DNA from: Demequina pelophila
GTDB lineage: Bacteria > Actinomycetota > Actinomycetes > Actinomycetales > Demequinaceae
Assembly: GCF_000971175.1 (NCBI RefSeq)
Contig: NZ_BBLY01000001.1
Coordinates: 917,709 to 981,708, forward strand
DNA: 64,000 nucleotides
Direction of reading: 5' to 3'
The position numbers and the translations under genes were made by a program. The first letter of the stretch is position 1, and the number at the start of each line of letters is the position of its first letter. A model generated the notes under the pieces. That model had not been told where the DNA came from, made no database searches, and saw only the letters and a list, made by a program, of their open reading frames with translations. Below are positions 46,506 to 54,580 of this stretch, one piece after another.

Positions 46506-47476
46506 CGGGACTCCTCCAGCCAGGCGGCGAGCTCGAGCGCCGCATAGGTGACGACGATGTCCGCACCGGCCCGGCGCATCGAGGTGAGCGCCTCGAGGTG
46601 CGCCGCGCGGCGGTCGATCCAACCGTGGGCGGCGGCCGCCTCGATCTGGGCGTACTCGCCGGACACGTGGTAGGCCGCGACGGGGACGCGCGACTGCGCG
46701 GCGACCTCGGCCAGGACGTCCAGGTAGGGCAGCGCGGGCTTCACCATGATCAGGTCGGCGCCCTCGAGCTCGTCGAGCTCGGCCTCCCGCAGGCCCTCGC
46801 GGCCGTTCGCGGGATCCATCTGATATGTGCGCCGGTCCCCCACGAGCTGCGAGTCGACGGCCTCCCGGAACGGCCCGTAGAAGGCGCTCGCGTACTTGGC
46901 GGCGTAGGCCAGCAGCGAGATGTCGGTGAGTCCGGCGGCGTCGAGCGCCCCGCGCACCGCGGCCACCTGGCCGTCCATCATGCCGCTCAGCCCGAGCACG
47001 TGCGCGCCCGCGCGCGACTGCGCGCGAGCCATGGCCGCGTAGACCTCGAGCGTCGCGTCGTTGTCCACGGCGCCGTCCGCGTCGAGCACGCCGCAGTGGC
47101 CGTGCGAGGTGAACTCGTCCAGGCACAGATCCGCCATGACGACCAGCCGGTCGCCGGCGGCCCGGGAGGCCGCTGCGATCGCCCGGTTGAGGACCCCGCC
47201 GGGCGCGCACGCGGCGGAGCCCTCCGCGTCCCGGACGGACGGGATGGCGAAGAGCATGATGCCGCCGATCCCGGCCTCCACGGCCGCCTCCACCAGCGCG
47301 GGCACCGCGCTCAGCGGGTGCTGCGAGACGCCGGGCAGCGAGCCGATGGGCCGCGCCTCGCTCAGGTCCTCGTGGATGAACACGGGCAGCACCAGGTCGG
47401 CGGGGTGCGGACGCACCTCTCGCACCAGCCGCCGCATCGCGGGCGTGGTCCGCAGCCGACGGGGACGGACGGTCAT
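46502..47476 (-). CDS. hemB: Porphobilinogen synthase
   Basis: Condenses two 5-aminolevulinate molecules (324 residues). The Schiff-base lysines lie in LLAYAAKYASAFYGPFREA and LIMVKPALPYLDVL. The metal-site segment DLCLDEFTSHGHCG has Cys at only two of the three zinc-ligand positions (Asp replaces one), so metal dependence may differ from the classic zinc enzyme. ATG overlaps the hemD stop (ATGA). Confidence 0.96.
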   Translation of the reverse strand: MTVRPRRLRTTPAMRRLVREVRPHPADLVLPVFIHEDLSEARPIGSLPGVSQHPLSAVPALVEAAVEAGIGGIMLFAIPSVRDAEGSAACAPGGVLNRAIAAASRAAGDRLVVMADLCLDEFTSHGHCGVLDADGAVDNDATLEVYAAMARAQSRAGAHVLGLSGMMDGQVAAVRGALDAAGLTDISLLAYAAKYASAFYGPFREAVDSQLVGDRRTYQMDPANGREGLREAELDELEGADLIMVKPALPYLDVLAEVAAQSRVPVAAYHVSGEYAQIEAAAAHGWIDRRAAHLEALTSMRRAGADIVVTYAALELAAWLEESR

Positions 47477-48360
47477 GGGGACTCCTCTCCGAGGGCCTCG
47501 TCCAGCGCGGCCCGGATCCCACCGTAGTGGGGCGCCGCGGCCACGGCGTCCACGCGCAGCCCTGCGGCGCGGGCACCCGCCTCGGTGGTCCGGCCCATGG
47601 CGACGATGCGCGTGCCCTCGCCCACGGAGGGGCACGTCGCCGCGAACCGCGCGGCCACCGAGCCGGCCGTGAGCAGCACCGCGTCGAAGGCGCCCGCCGC
47701 CACCGCGGCGACCGTCGCGCGGTCGGGGCCGGGGCCGTCGACCGTGCGGTAGGCCTCCACGGCATCGACGCTCCAGCCCTTGCGCGCGAGCCCGCGCGCG
47801 AGCACCGGCGAGGCGAGGCCGCCCAGCGGGGCGAGCACGCGCCCCGTGCCGGCGGGGAACGCCGCGACGAGGGCGCGCGCGTCCGCGCGGCCGCCCGGCG
47901 TGAGCGCCACCGTCAGCCCGAGCTCCTCGCACACGCGGCGCGTCGCCTCCCCGACGGCCGCCACCCGGGCGGCGGGCCGAGGATCCGGCCCGGCTACGGG
48001 TCGCGGCTCGGGCCGGGCTCCGGGTCGCGGCTCGGGCCCAACTCCGGGCCGAGGATCGGGCCCGGCGACGGGCTGATCAGCGGACCCGGCTACGGGCCGG
48101 GGGTCGGCGAGCGAACGCCCGTGCGCGCGGGCCGCCCGGTCCAGGGCGAGCACCGCGTTGCGGCTGGTCACCGCGAGCCAGTCGTACTCCCCCGCCGTCC
48201 AGGCGAGGGCGGCGTCGTCGAGCGGGGCCGGGTCCGACGGCCCGGCGATCGCGATGAACTCGACGGCCACCACCTCGGCGCCCTCGGCCGCGAGCTCGTC
48301 GGCGAAGAAGCGTCTCCCGGCCGTCACCGGCACGAGCAGGCGGCGACCGGCGAGCGTCAC
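47473..48360 (-). CDS. hemD: Uroporphyrinogen-III synthase
   Basis: Closes hydroxymethylbilane into uroporphyrinogen III. 295 residues, longer than the usual 250-270 because of a Pro/Arg/Gly/Asp-rich repetitive insert (DPRPVAG, GPEPRPG, GPDPRP units, about residues 93-140) between YDWLAVTSRNAVLAL and RVAAVGEATRRVCEELG. Otherwise the fold is intact, ending in the LLTAGSVAARFA domain. GTG start overlaps the hemC stop (GTGA). The insert is encoded by DNA repeats around 47960-48112. Confidence 0.88.
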   Translation of the reverse strand: MTLAGRRLLVPVTAGRRFFADELAAEGAEVVAVEFIAIAGPSDPAPLDDAALAWTAGEYDWLAVTSRNAVLALDRAARAHGRSLADPRPVAGSADQPVAGPDPRPGVGPEPRPGARPEPRPVAGPDPRPAARVAAVGEATRRVCEELGLTVALTPGGRADARALVAAFPAGTGRVLAPLGGLASPVLARGLARKGWSVDAVEAYRTVDGPGPDRATVAAVAAGAFDAVLLTAGSVAARFAATCPSVGEGTRIVAMGRTTEAGARAAGLRVDAVAAAPHYGGIRAALDEALGEESP

Positions 48361-49274
48361 GCCCGGCCCATGAGCCTCGCGGCCCCGCGGCCCAGCAGCG
48401 AGTGCGCGCTCGCGCGCCCGATCGCCTCCGCCTCGGACACGTGACCATGGTTGCGCTCGTTGAGCGCGAGCCGCCCGTCGGGCCCGATGACCCGCGTGTG
48501 GAGAGACAGCGTCTCGCCCGCGACCGTCGCGTACGCGGCCACGGGCGCGGCACAGCCGGCCTCCAGGGTCGCGAGCGCCGCGCGCTCCGCGGTCACCGCC
48601 GCCCGCGTGGGCGCGTCGTCCAGCGCAGCGAGCAACGCGCGCAGGTCGGCCGGAGCATCGTCCCTGATCTCGATCGCGAGCGCGCCCTGCGCGGGCGCGG
48701 GCACCATGACGTCGACGTCGAGGGGCTGGGTCGCATCGGCGCCGCGGCCCAGGCGGTTGAGCCCGGCCGCCGCGAGCACCACGCCGTCGAGCCCGTCGCC
48801 CACGCGCCCCAGCCGCGTGTCGACGTTGCCGCGCAGCGGCTGCACGTCGAGGTCGGGGCGGCGCGCGAGCAGCTGGGCGGCGCGGCGCGGGGATCCGGTG
48901 CCGATGCGCGCCCCGCGGGGGAGCTCGTCGAGCAGGGCCCCAGCGGTGCAGAGGGCGTCGCGCGGGTCCTCGCGGCGCGGGATCGCGACCACCTCGAGGC
49001 CCGGGAACGATGCGGTGGGCACGTCCTTGAGGGAGTGCACCAGGAAGTCGCACTCGCCGGCGAGCAGGGCCTCGCGCAGGGCGGTGACGAACACGCCGGT
49101 CTGGCTCAGGCCCACGAGCGAGCCGCGGTCCACGTCGCCCTTGGTGGTGACCTTGACGAGCTCGACGTCGACCCGGGTGCCGCGCGCCAGGCCCGCCCGC
49201 ACGACCGCGTCCGCGAGCTGGCCCGACTGCGCCGTCGCGAGCGCCGACCCGCGGGTCCCCAGGCGCACACTCAT
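48357..49274 (-). CDS. hemC: Porphobilinogen deaminase (hydroxymethylbilane synthase)
   Basis: Joins four porphobilinogens (305 residues). The N-terminal VRLGTRGSALATAQSGQLAD, HSLKDVPT, GTGSPRRAAQLL and the cofactor-binding loop LEAGCAAPVAAYA (dipyrromethane Cys) are all present. ATG with AAGGA upstream; first gene of the operon hemC-hemD-hemB-hemL-cysG. A copy of the AGCATCGTCC motif lies inside. Confidence 0.96.
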   Translation of the reverse strand: MSVRLGTRGSALATAQSGQLADAVVRAGLARGTRVDVELVKVTTKGDVDRGSLVGLSQTGVFVTALREALLAGECDFLVHSLKDVPTASFPGLEVVAIPRREDPRDALCTAGALLDELPRGARIGTGSPRRAAQLLARRPDLDVQPLRGNVDTRLGRVGDGLDGVVLAAAGLNRLGRGADATQPLDVDVMVPAPAQGALAIEIRDDAPADLRALLAALDDAPTRAAVTAERAALATLEAGCAAPVAAYATVAGETLSLHTRVIGPDGRLALNERNHGHVSEAEAIGRASAHSLLGRGAARLMGRA

Positions 49275-49316
49275 GGTCGCGATCCTTCCACAGGGCCCGG
49301 GGCCGTCCGCACGCCG

Positions 49317-49333
49317 CGGGAGCACCTCCCGCA
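49317..49333. terminator. Small hairpin between the MFS gene and hemC
   Basis: GCGGGAG-CAC-CTCCCGC, 18 bases past the MFS stop on the minus strand; probably ends the metal-uptake operon transcript before hemC. Confidence 0.55.
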
Positions 49334-49351
49334 CGCCGCGTGACGGATCTC

Positions 49352-50569
49352 TCAGGAGCGGCGGAAGCCCGGGCCCACCATCACCACGACCAGGGCGATG
49401 CATGCGAGCGGCAGCGCCACCCCGACCGGCGCGACGAAGCCCCAGCCGAGCCCGATGACCACGGCGCCCAGGCCGGACCCCACGACGGTCGCGGCGTTGA
49501 ACGACGAGTGCGCGATCGCCGCACCGAGCGAGGGCGACGTGTGCACCACGTCCATGAGGTGCGCCTGCGCGGCCTGCGCGAACGTCTGGATCCACGCGCC
49601 CAGGCTCACGAGCGCGGCAACGGCCCACCAGCCGTGGGTGCCCAGAACGAGCAGCGCGGCGAGGCTCGCCACCACGCCGAGGAGCGCGACGCGCGCCGAG
49701 CCCGTGACGGACCAGTCCGTGAGGCGGCCGCCCATGACGGCGCCGAGCGTCATGCCGACGCCGAACAGCGCGAGCACCAGGGTGACGGTCGCGGGCGAGA
49801 AGCCGTTGGACTCCTCGAACAGCGGCACCATGTAGGACTGCACCGCGCCCAGTCCCGTGAATCCGACGATCACCGCGATCACGGCCGTCGCCACCAACGG
49901 GCCGCGCAGCGCGGCCAGCTCCGAGCGGGCCGAGCCGCCCTCCGCCCCCGGCGCCTGCGGAACGAACGCCCACATGAGCGCGAGCGACGCGAGGCCGACG
50001 AGGGTCACGACGCCGTACGAGGCCCGCCACCCGATCGCCTCCGAGATCCACTGCATGCCGGGCACGCCGACGATCGAGGCGGCCGTGAGCCCGTACATGA
50101 GCGTCGCGATCCCCTGCCCGCGTCGCTCGGGTCCCACCGCGCGCACCGCCATGTAGACGGCCGTGCCCAGGAGGGCGCCGTGGGGAAGCCCCGCGAACAG
50201 GCGCACCCCCAGCAGCACGCCCACGTTGGGGGTGATCACCGTGAGGGCGGACGTCACGACGAAGATGCCGGACATGGCGAGCAGCAGGTGGCGACGGTCC
50301 CACCGGGCGAGCCAGATCATGAACAGCGGCCCGCCCACGACCACGCCCAGCGCGTAGGCGACGTGGGTGTAGCCGATCATGTCGACGGTGGTCGACAGGG
50401 ACCGCACCTGGTCCTGGATCACGGCGCCCGCGCCGGCCTGCGTGAGGCCGATGCCGAAGGCCGCGAGCACCATCGACGCGAGCACCCACGCGGGGTGCGC
50501 GGCATGGGACGTGCGGGGCGTGAGCCAGCGCGGCTGCGCGCTCGGGCGGGTGGGGGGCAGCGCGGTCAT
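49352..50569 (-). CDS. MFS transporter (AraJ/sugar-efflux-like)
   Basis: A 405-residue major facilitator with 12 predicted helices. VLASMVLAAFGIGLTQAGAG starts the first helix; the family loop between helices 2 and 3 reads WLARWDRRHLLLAMSG and RLFAGLPHGALLG lies in helix 4. The ATG overlaps the MntR stop (ATGA), so it is co-expressed with the metal ABC importer. Substrate unknown; members of this MFS group export drugs, sugars or other small molecules. Confidence 0.88.
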   Translation of the reverse strand: MTALPPTRPSAQPRWLTPRTSHAAHPAWVLASMVLAAFGIGLTQAGAGAVIQDQVRSLSTTVDMIGYTHVAYALGVVVGGPLFMIWLARWDRRHLLLAMSGIFVVTSALTVITPNVGVLLGVRLFAGLPHGALLGTAVYMAVRAVGPERRGQGIATLMYGLTAASIVGVPGMQWISEAIGWRASYGVVTLVGLASLALMWAFVPQAPGAEGGSARSELAALRGPLVATAVIAVIVGFTGLGAVQSYMVPLFEESNGFSPATVTLVLALFGVGMTLGAVMGGRLTDWSVTGSARVALLGVVASLAALLVLGTHGWWAVAALVSLGAWIQTFAQAAQAHLMDVVHTSPSLGAAIAHSSFNAATVVGSGLGAVVIGLGWGFVAPVGVALPLACIALVVVMVGPGFRRS

Positions 50570-51243
50570 GCGCGGGCCTCCGGAAGGAGCCACACCGCGG
50601 ACGCGGCGGGCGCGGGCAGGTCGAGCGGCGCGCCGCCGTCCACCTCGATGCGGGGACCGGATCCGTCCTCGCCCGGCCGCAGGACCGTCAGTCGCGCGTC
50701 GACCACCACCCCGAGCGCCGCGAGCTCGCGCAGCACCTCCGGGTCGGCATCGGACACGCGCGTCACGACCCACCGGCCGACCGCGGCCGCGGCCAGGTTC
50801 ACGCCCTCCACGGCGTCGACCTCGCCCGCCGGGCTGGGGATCGGGTCGCCGTGCGGGTCACGGCGCGGGTGGCCGAGCAGGCCGTCGAGCGCGTCGATGA
50901 GACGCGCCGAGCACGCGTGCTCGAGCACCTCCGCCTCGTCGTGGACCTCGTCCCAGCCGTAGCGCAGCTGGGTCACCAGGAAGGTCTCGATGATGCGGTG
51001 CCGGCGCACCATCTGCAGCGCGCGGCGCTCGCCCTCGCGGGTCAGCGTGATGGCACCGTACGGCTCGTGCTCGAGCAGGCCGGCGGTCACGAGCTTGCGC
51101 ACGTTCTCGGAGACGGTCGGGGCGGAGACGTTCAGCCGCTGGGAGAGGAACTTGGTGGTGACCGGGGTGTCGGTCCACTCGGTCGCGCTCCACACCACCT
51201 TCACGTAGTCCTGTGCGGTGGCAGACAGCTCCGCCTCGTCCAT
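50566..51243 (-). CDS. mntR: DtxR/MntR-family metal-dependent repressor
   Basis: A 225-residue iron/manganese-dependent repressor. The N-terminal winged helix (AQDYVKVVWSATEW, TKFLSQRLNVSAPTVSENVRKL) is followed by the metal-binding and dimer domain (RRHRIIETFLVTQL, DEVHDEAEVLEHACSARLI) and a C-terminal FeoA-like SH3 domain. It lies inside the operon it would control, ten bases after the permease. A matching palindrome at 53701-53720 is the probable operator. Manganese is favoured over iron because the ABC genes are of the manganese/zinc type. Confidence 0.88.
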   Translation of the reverse strand: MDEAELSATAQDYVKVVWSATEWTDTPVTTKFLSQRLNVSAPTVSENVRKLVTAGLLEHEPYGAITLTREGERRALQMVRRHRIIETFLVTQLRYGWDEVHDEAEVLEHACSARLIDALDGLLGHPRRDPHGDPIPSPAGEVDAVEGVNLAAAAVGRWVVTRVSDADPEVLRELAALGVVVDARLTVLRPGEDGSGPRIEVDGGAPLDLPAPAASAVWLLPEARA

Positions 51244-51253
51244 CGTCTCCTCC

Positions 51254-52102
51254 TCAGCGCACCGCCCGACGCAGGTGTCGCCGGAGGACACCGTACCTGC
51301 CGAAGGCGAAGGCCAGACCGAACGCGAGCCCGTGGACCGTGACGACGGTCGCGCCGGAGGCGGTGTCCAGGTGATAGCTCGCGTACAGGCCCACCACGGT
51401 GACCGCCGCGGCGATCGCCGGCGCGAGCCAGAGCATGCGCGCGAGCGAGTTGGTGAGCAGATGGGCGGTGGCACCAGGCGTGATGAGCATCGCGACCACG
51501 AGCACCACGCCCACCGCCTGGAGCGCGGCCACCGCGACCAGGGCGAGGACCGCGAGGATCATGGCGGCGGTGGCCCGGGGCGAGCGTCCCAGCGACGCCA
51601 TGTGCGCGCGGTCGAACGCGAACCACGTGAACCGGTGCCGGAACGCGAGCATCACGCCCAGCGCGATCGCGGACAGCACGAAGACCTGCAGCGCGTCCGC
51701 ATCGGACACGCCCAGCATGTTGCCGAAGAGGATGTGCGACCGGTCCACCTCGGACGTGGTGACGGAGATGAGCACCAGGCCCGCCGCGAACAGCGTCGAG
51801 AACACCACGCCGATCGCGGCGTCCTCCTTGATGCGGCTGTGCTCGTGCACCCCCTGGATGAGAGCGACCGCGAGCAGCCCGAACACGATGGCGCCCACCG
51901 CGTAGGGCAGCCCCAGCAGCGGGGCGAGCACCACCCCGGGAAGCACCGCGTGGCTCACCGCGTCACCCAGCAGCGACCAGCCGATGTGCACCAGCCACGC
52001 CGACAGCATCGCACCCACGCACGACGCCGCGAGCGTGATGACGAGCGCCCGCACCATGAACGAGTACGACCACGGGTCGACCAGCCACTCCACCGCGCTC
52101 AC
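51254..52102 (-). CDS. Metal ABC transporter permease (MntB-like)
   Basis: Membrane permease of the ABC-3 family (282 residues, eight or nine helices), with AWLVHIGWSLLGDAVSHAVLPGV near the N terminus and VGVVLVVAMLITPGATAHLLT late, as in MntB/ZnuB. ATG overlaps the ATPase stop (ATGA). Confidence 0.9.
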   Translation of the reverse strand: MSAVEWLVDPWSYSFMVRALVITLAASCVGAMLSAWLVHIGWSLLGDAVSHAVLPGVVLAPLLGLPYAVGAIVFGLLAVALIQGVHEHSRIKEDAAIGVVFSTLFAAGLVLISVTTSEVDRSHILFGNMLGVSDADALQVFVLSAIALGVMLAFRHRFTWFAFDRAHMASLGRSPRATAAMILAVLALVAVAALQAVGVVLVVAMLITPGATAHLLTNSLARMLWLAPAIAAAVTVVGLYASYHLDTASGATVVTVHGLAFGLAFAFGRYGVLRRHLRRAVR

Positions 52103-52800
52103 CGGCGCACCCCGAACGCGCGCGCGAGCAGGTCGTCGGTGAGGGCCTCACGCGGGGGTCCGTCGGCGATGACCCGCTGATGCAGGAGGATCGCGCGGTC
52201 GGCGAGGTCCGGCACGGACGCGAGGTCGTGCGTCGACATGAGGATGGTGCGCCCCTCCCCCACGAGCTCGCGCAGCAGCGCGTAGAAGGTGGCCTGCACA
52301 CCCGCGTCGACGCCACCCAGCGGCTCGTCGAGCACGATGGTGGGCGCGTCCTGCACGAGCGCGCGGGCGAGCAGCACCCGCCGGCGCTGGCCGCCCGACA
52401 GCTCGCCGATCTGCCGGCGCTCGAGCCCGTCGAGGCCCACGCGCGCGAGCGCGTCGCGCACCGCGACGCGCAGGTGCGCGTGCGAGACGTGGCGCGCGTA
52501 CGTGCCCATGGCGACCACCTCGGAGACGCTGACGGGGAAGTCCCTGTCCACCGCATCGGCCTGCGGCACGTATGCCAGCCGGCCCGCCCGGCGCGCGACC
52601 GCGGCGTCGCCCCCGTCGATGTGCACGGTGCCGCGCGTGGGGACCAGGGAGCCCGCGATGGCGGCGAGCAGCGAGGACTTGCCCGAGCCGTTCACGCCCA
52701 GCAGCACCGTGAGGCCCGGGCCCACGGCGAAGGAGACGTCGTCGAGCGCGAGCACCTCGCCGTACGCGACCGTGAGGCCGCGCACCTCGACGCCGTTCAC
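52099..52800 (-). CDS. Metal ABC transporter ATP-binding protein (MntA/SitB-like)
   Basis: ATPase (233 residues) with Walker A GVNGSGKSS, signature ELSGGQRRRVLLARAL, Walker B TIVLDEPLGG and switch His in STHDLA. GTG start overlaps the binding-protein stop (GTGA). Confidence 0.92.
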   Translation of the reverse strand: MNGVEVRGLTVAYGEVLALDDVSFAVGPGLTVLLGVNGSGKSSLLAAIAGSLVPTRGTVHIDGGDAAVARRAGRLAYVPQADAVDRDFPVSVSEVVAMGTYARHVSHAHLRVAVRDALARVGLDGLERRQIGELSGGQRRRVLLARALVQDAPTIVLDEPLGGVDAGVQATFYALLRELVGEGRTILMSTHDLASVPDLADRAILLHQRVIADGPPREALTDDLLARAFGVRR

Positions 52801-53711
52801 GATCCCAGGCCCGCGGTCAGCGTGTCCACGTTCGTGGCGAGCAGGTCGAGGTAGGTGGAGGCCGGACCGTCGGCCGCCGTGAGCGAGTCCACGTACAGCA
52901 CCCCGCCGAAGGTCGCGCCCGACTCCTGCGCCACGCGCTCCATCGCGGACGTGTTGACGGTGGACTCGCAGAAGACGGCCGGCACGTCGCGATCCCGGGC
53001 GATCTCGACGGCGTCGGCGACCGACTGCGGGGTGGCCTGGGTCTCCGCGTTGACGGGCCACAGGTAGGCCTCGTCGAGCCCGGCGTCCGCGGCGAGGTAC
53101 GCGAACGCCCCCTCGCACGTGATGAGCACCCGCCGCTCGGGCGCGATCTCCGCGAGCGCCTGCGCGAGCCTGTCCCCCTCCGCCGCGATCTCGGCGACGT
53201 AGGCGTCCGCGTTGGCCGCGTACGTCGCGGCCCCGTCCGGGTCCATGTCCGCGAGCGCCGCCTCGATGGCCCGCACGTAGATCTCGGCGTTGTCCGGCGA
53301 CATCCAGGCGTGAGGGTTCGAACGCCCCTCGTACTCGCCGCCGGCGATCGCGAGAGGCTCGATGTCCTCGGTGAGCGTCACGCGCGGCACGTCCACCTGC
53401 GCCAGGAAGTCCTCGAACCACGCCTCCAGGCCCAGCCCGTTGTCCAGGATGAGGTCCGCCTCCGACGCCCGCACCACGTCCGAGGCGGTGGGCTCATACC
53501 CATGGATCTCCGCGCCCGCGCGCGTGATCGACTCGACGCGCGCGCGGTCGCCCGCGACGTTGGCGGCCATGTCCGCGATGACGGTGAAGGTGGTGAGCAC
53601 GACGAACTCGTCGCCGTTGGCCGTCGCGTCGTTGCAGCCGCCCAGCAGCGGCGTCGTGGCCAGGACCGCGGCGGCAGCGCCGATCCTTGTCCACCCGGGG
53701 AAGTTAGACAT
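52797..53711 (-). CDS. Metal-binding lipoprotein of the ABC importer (cluster A-I)
   Basis: Periplasmic-type receptor (304 residues) anchored by lipid. The lipobox LLGGC lies at about residue 26 after a hydrophobic signal. Predicted metal ligands are His in SNPHAWMSP, His in ITRAGAEIHGYEPT and Asp/Glu residues in the C-terminal domain (CESTVN), as in the MntC/PsaA group. ATG at 53711 rather than a longer start 36 bases upstream, because the signal peptide follows directly and TACAAG lies six bases before it. The near-perfect palindrome at 53701-53720 overlaps this ATG. Confidence 0.92.
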   Translation of the reverse strand: MSNFPGWTRIGAAAAVLATTPLLGGCNDATANGDEFVVLTTFTVIADMAANVAGDRARVESITRAGAEIHGYEPTASDVVRASEADLILDNGLGLEAWFEDFLAQVDVPRVTLTEDIEPLAIAGGEYEGRSNPHAWMSPDNAEIYVRAIEAALADMDPDGAATYAANADAYVAEIAAEGDRLAQALAEIAPERRVLITCEGAFAYLAADAGLDEAYLWPVNAETQATPQSVADAVEIARDRDVPAVFCESTVNTSAMERVAQESGATFGGVLYVDSLTAADGPASTYLDLLATNVDTLTAGLGS

Positions 53712-53720
53712 GCCTAACTT
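53701..53720. promoter_or_regulatory. Putative MntR/DtxR operator over the start codon
   Basis: AAGTTAGACATGCCTAACTT is palindromic at 18 of 20 positions. It covers the ATG of the binding protein and overlaps the end of a -10-like TACAAG (53718-53723, minus strand). TTAGNNNNNNCTAA resembles DtxR-family sites. Binding would block a leaderless transcript at its first base. Confidence 0.75.
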
Positions 53721-53762
53721 GTAGCGGTCCTGGCCCCTCGGGGGCAAGTCGCCGCGCGCGAG

Positions 53763-54470
53763 TCAGCCGCGCTCGCCCGGACGGCGGCGCGCCTTGACGA
53801 CCAGCGCGATCGCCGTCGCGGTGAGGCTCAGCGCGCCGAAGCCCAGGAGCGCGCCGCGCGGCAGCGCCTCGGCCGGGGTCGTCGGCTCGTCGGAGGTCGA
53901 CCCGGCGGTCCCGGTCGCCTCCGTTGCCTCCGTCCCCCCTGTCGTTCCCGCCTCACCAGTCGTCCCCGCCTCCCCAGTGGACGATGCATCGGCCGGGGAC
54001 GACGCCCCGGTCGCCCCCTCGTCGGGGGCCCCGGACGCGCCGGCACCCCCCGCATCGTCCCCCGGCGCGAAGGTGAACGCGATCGTGCCCTCGATGGGGT
54101 GCCCGTCCTCCGCGACCACCCGCCAGGCGAGGGTCGCCTCGCCCGGCGCGAGCGCGCCGGCGGGCACGGAGGCCTCGATCACGTGCGTTTCGGGCAGCTC
54201 GGGCTCGAGCGTGGTCCGGGTCCCGTCCGCGGACTCGAGCACCAGCTGGTGGCCCAGGTCCAGCAGCGCGCTCGTGAACTCGAGCGACACCTCGGGCAAC
54301 TCCTCGACGCTCGCGTCGGGGGCCGGGGTCGAGTCGACCAGCGCCGTGTGCGCCGCCGCCGGCGCGGCGACACCCACCACCCCGACGCCCACCACCCCGA
54401 CACCGACGATCACGACGCCGAGGAACGCCGCGAGGGCCACCAGCACGGACGAAACAGAGGCTCGGCGCAT
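53763..54470 (-). CDS. CopC-domain secreted, membrane-anchored protein
   Basis: A 235-residue protein: signal peptide with an odd VGVGVVGVGVVGV core, cleaved before AAHTALVDSTPAPD, which puts a His at the mature N terminus as in the copper-binding CopC fold. LEFTSALLDLGHQLVL and WRVVAEDGHPIEGTIAFTF complete the domain. A low-complexity linker of about 70 residues (Ala, Ser, Thr, Gly, Glu) then leads to a C-terminal transmembrane helix and RRRPGERG tail. It is a candidate copper-handling protein; no copper ATPase is in the window. The -10-like GACACT six bases before the ATG suggests leaderless translation. Confidence 0.85.
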   Translation of the reverse strand: MRRASVSSVLVALAAFLGVVIVGVGVVGVGVVGVAAPAAAHTALVDSTPAPDASVEELPEVSLEFTSALLDLGHQLVLESADGTRTTLEPELPETHVIEASVPAGALAPGEATLAWRVVAEDGHPIEGTIAFTFAPGDDAGGAGASGAPDEGATGASSPADASSTGEAGTTGEAGTTGGTEATEATGTAGSTSDEPTTPAEALPRGALLGFGALSLTATAIALVVKARRRPGERG

Positions 54471-54476
54471 GGGACC

Positions 54477-54573
54477 AGTGTCCCGCAGCGCGCGGCATCA
54501 CCCGACCGTCACCGGACATTCACCGTCCGTTAGGGTCGCGTTGCACCCTTCGTTCACCTCGACTCCCGACACT
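54477..54573. promoter_or_regulatory. Divergent promoters of the CopC-like and glycosyltransferase genes
   Basis: GACACT lies six bases before the CopC ATG (minus strand, 54477-54482) and seven before the glycosyltransferase GTG (plus strand, 54568-54573). The flanks mirror each other: GGACC then AGTGTC on one side, GACACT then GGGGTCC on the other. TTGCAC at 54541-54546 is a weak -35 candidate. Confidence 0.4.
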
Positions 54574-54580
54574 GGGGTCC

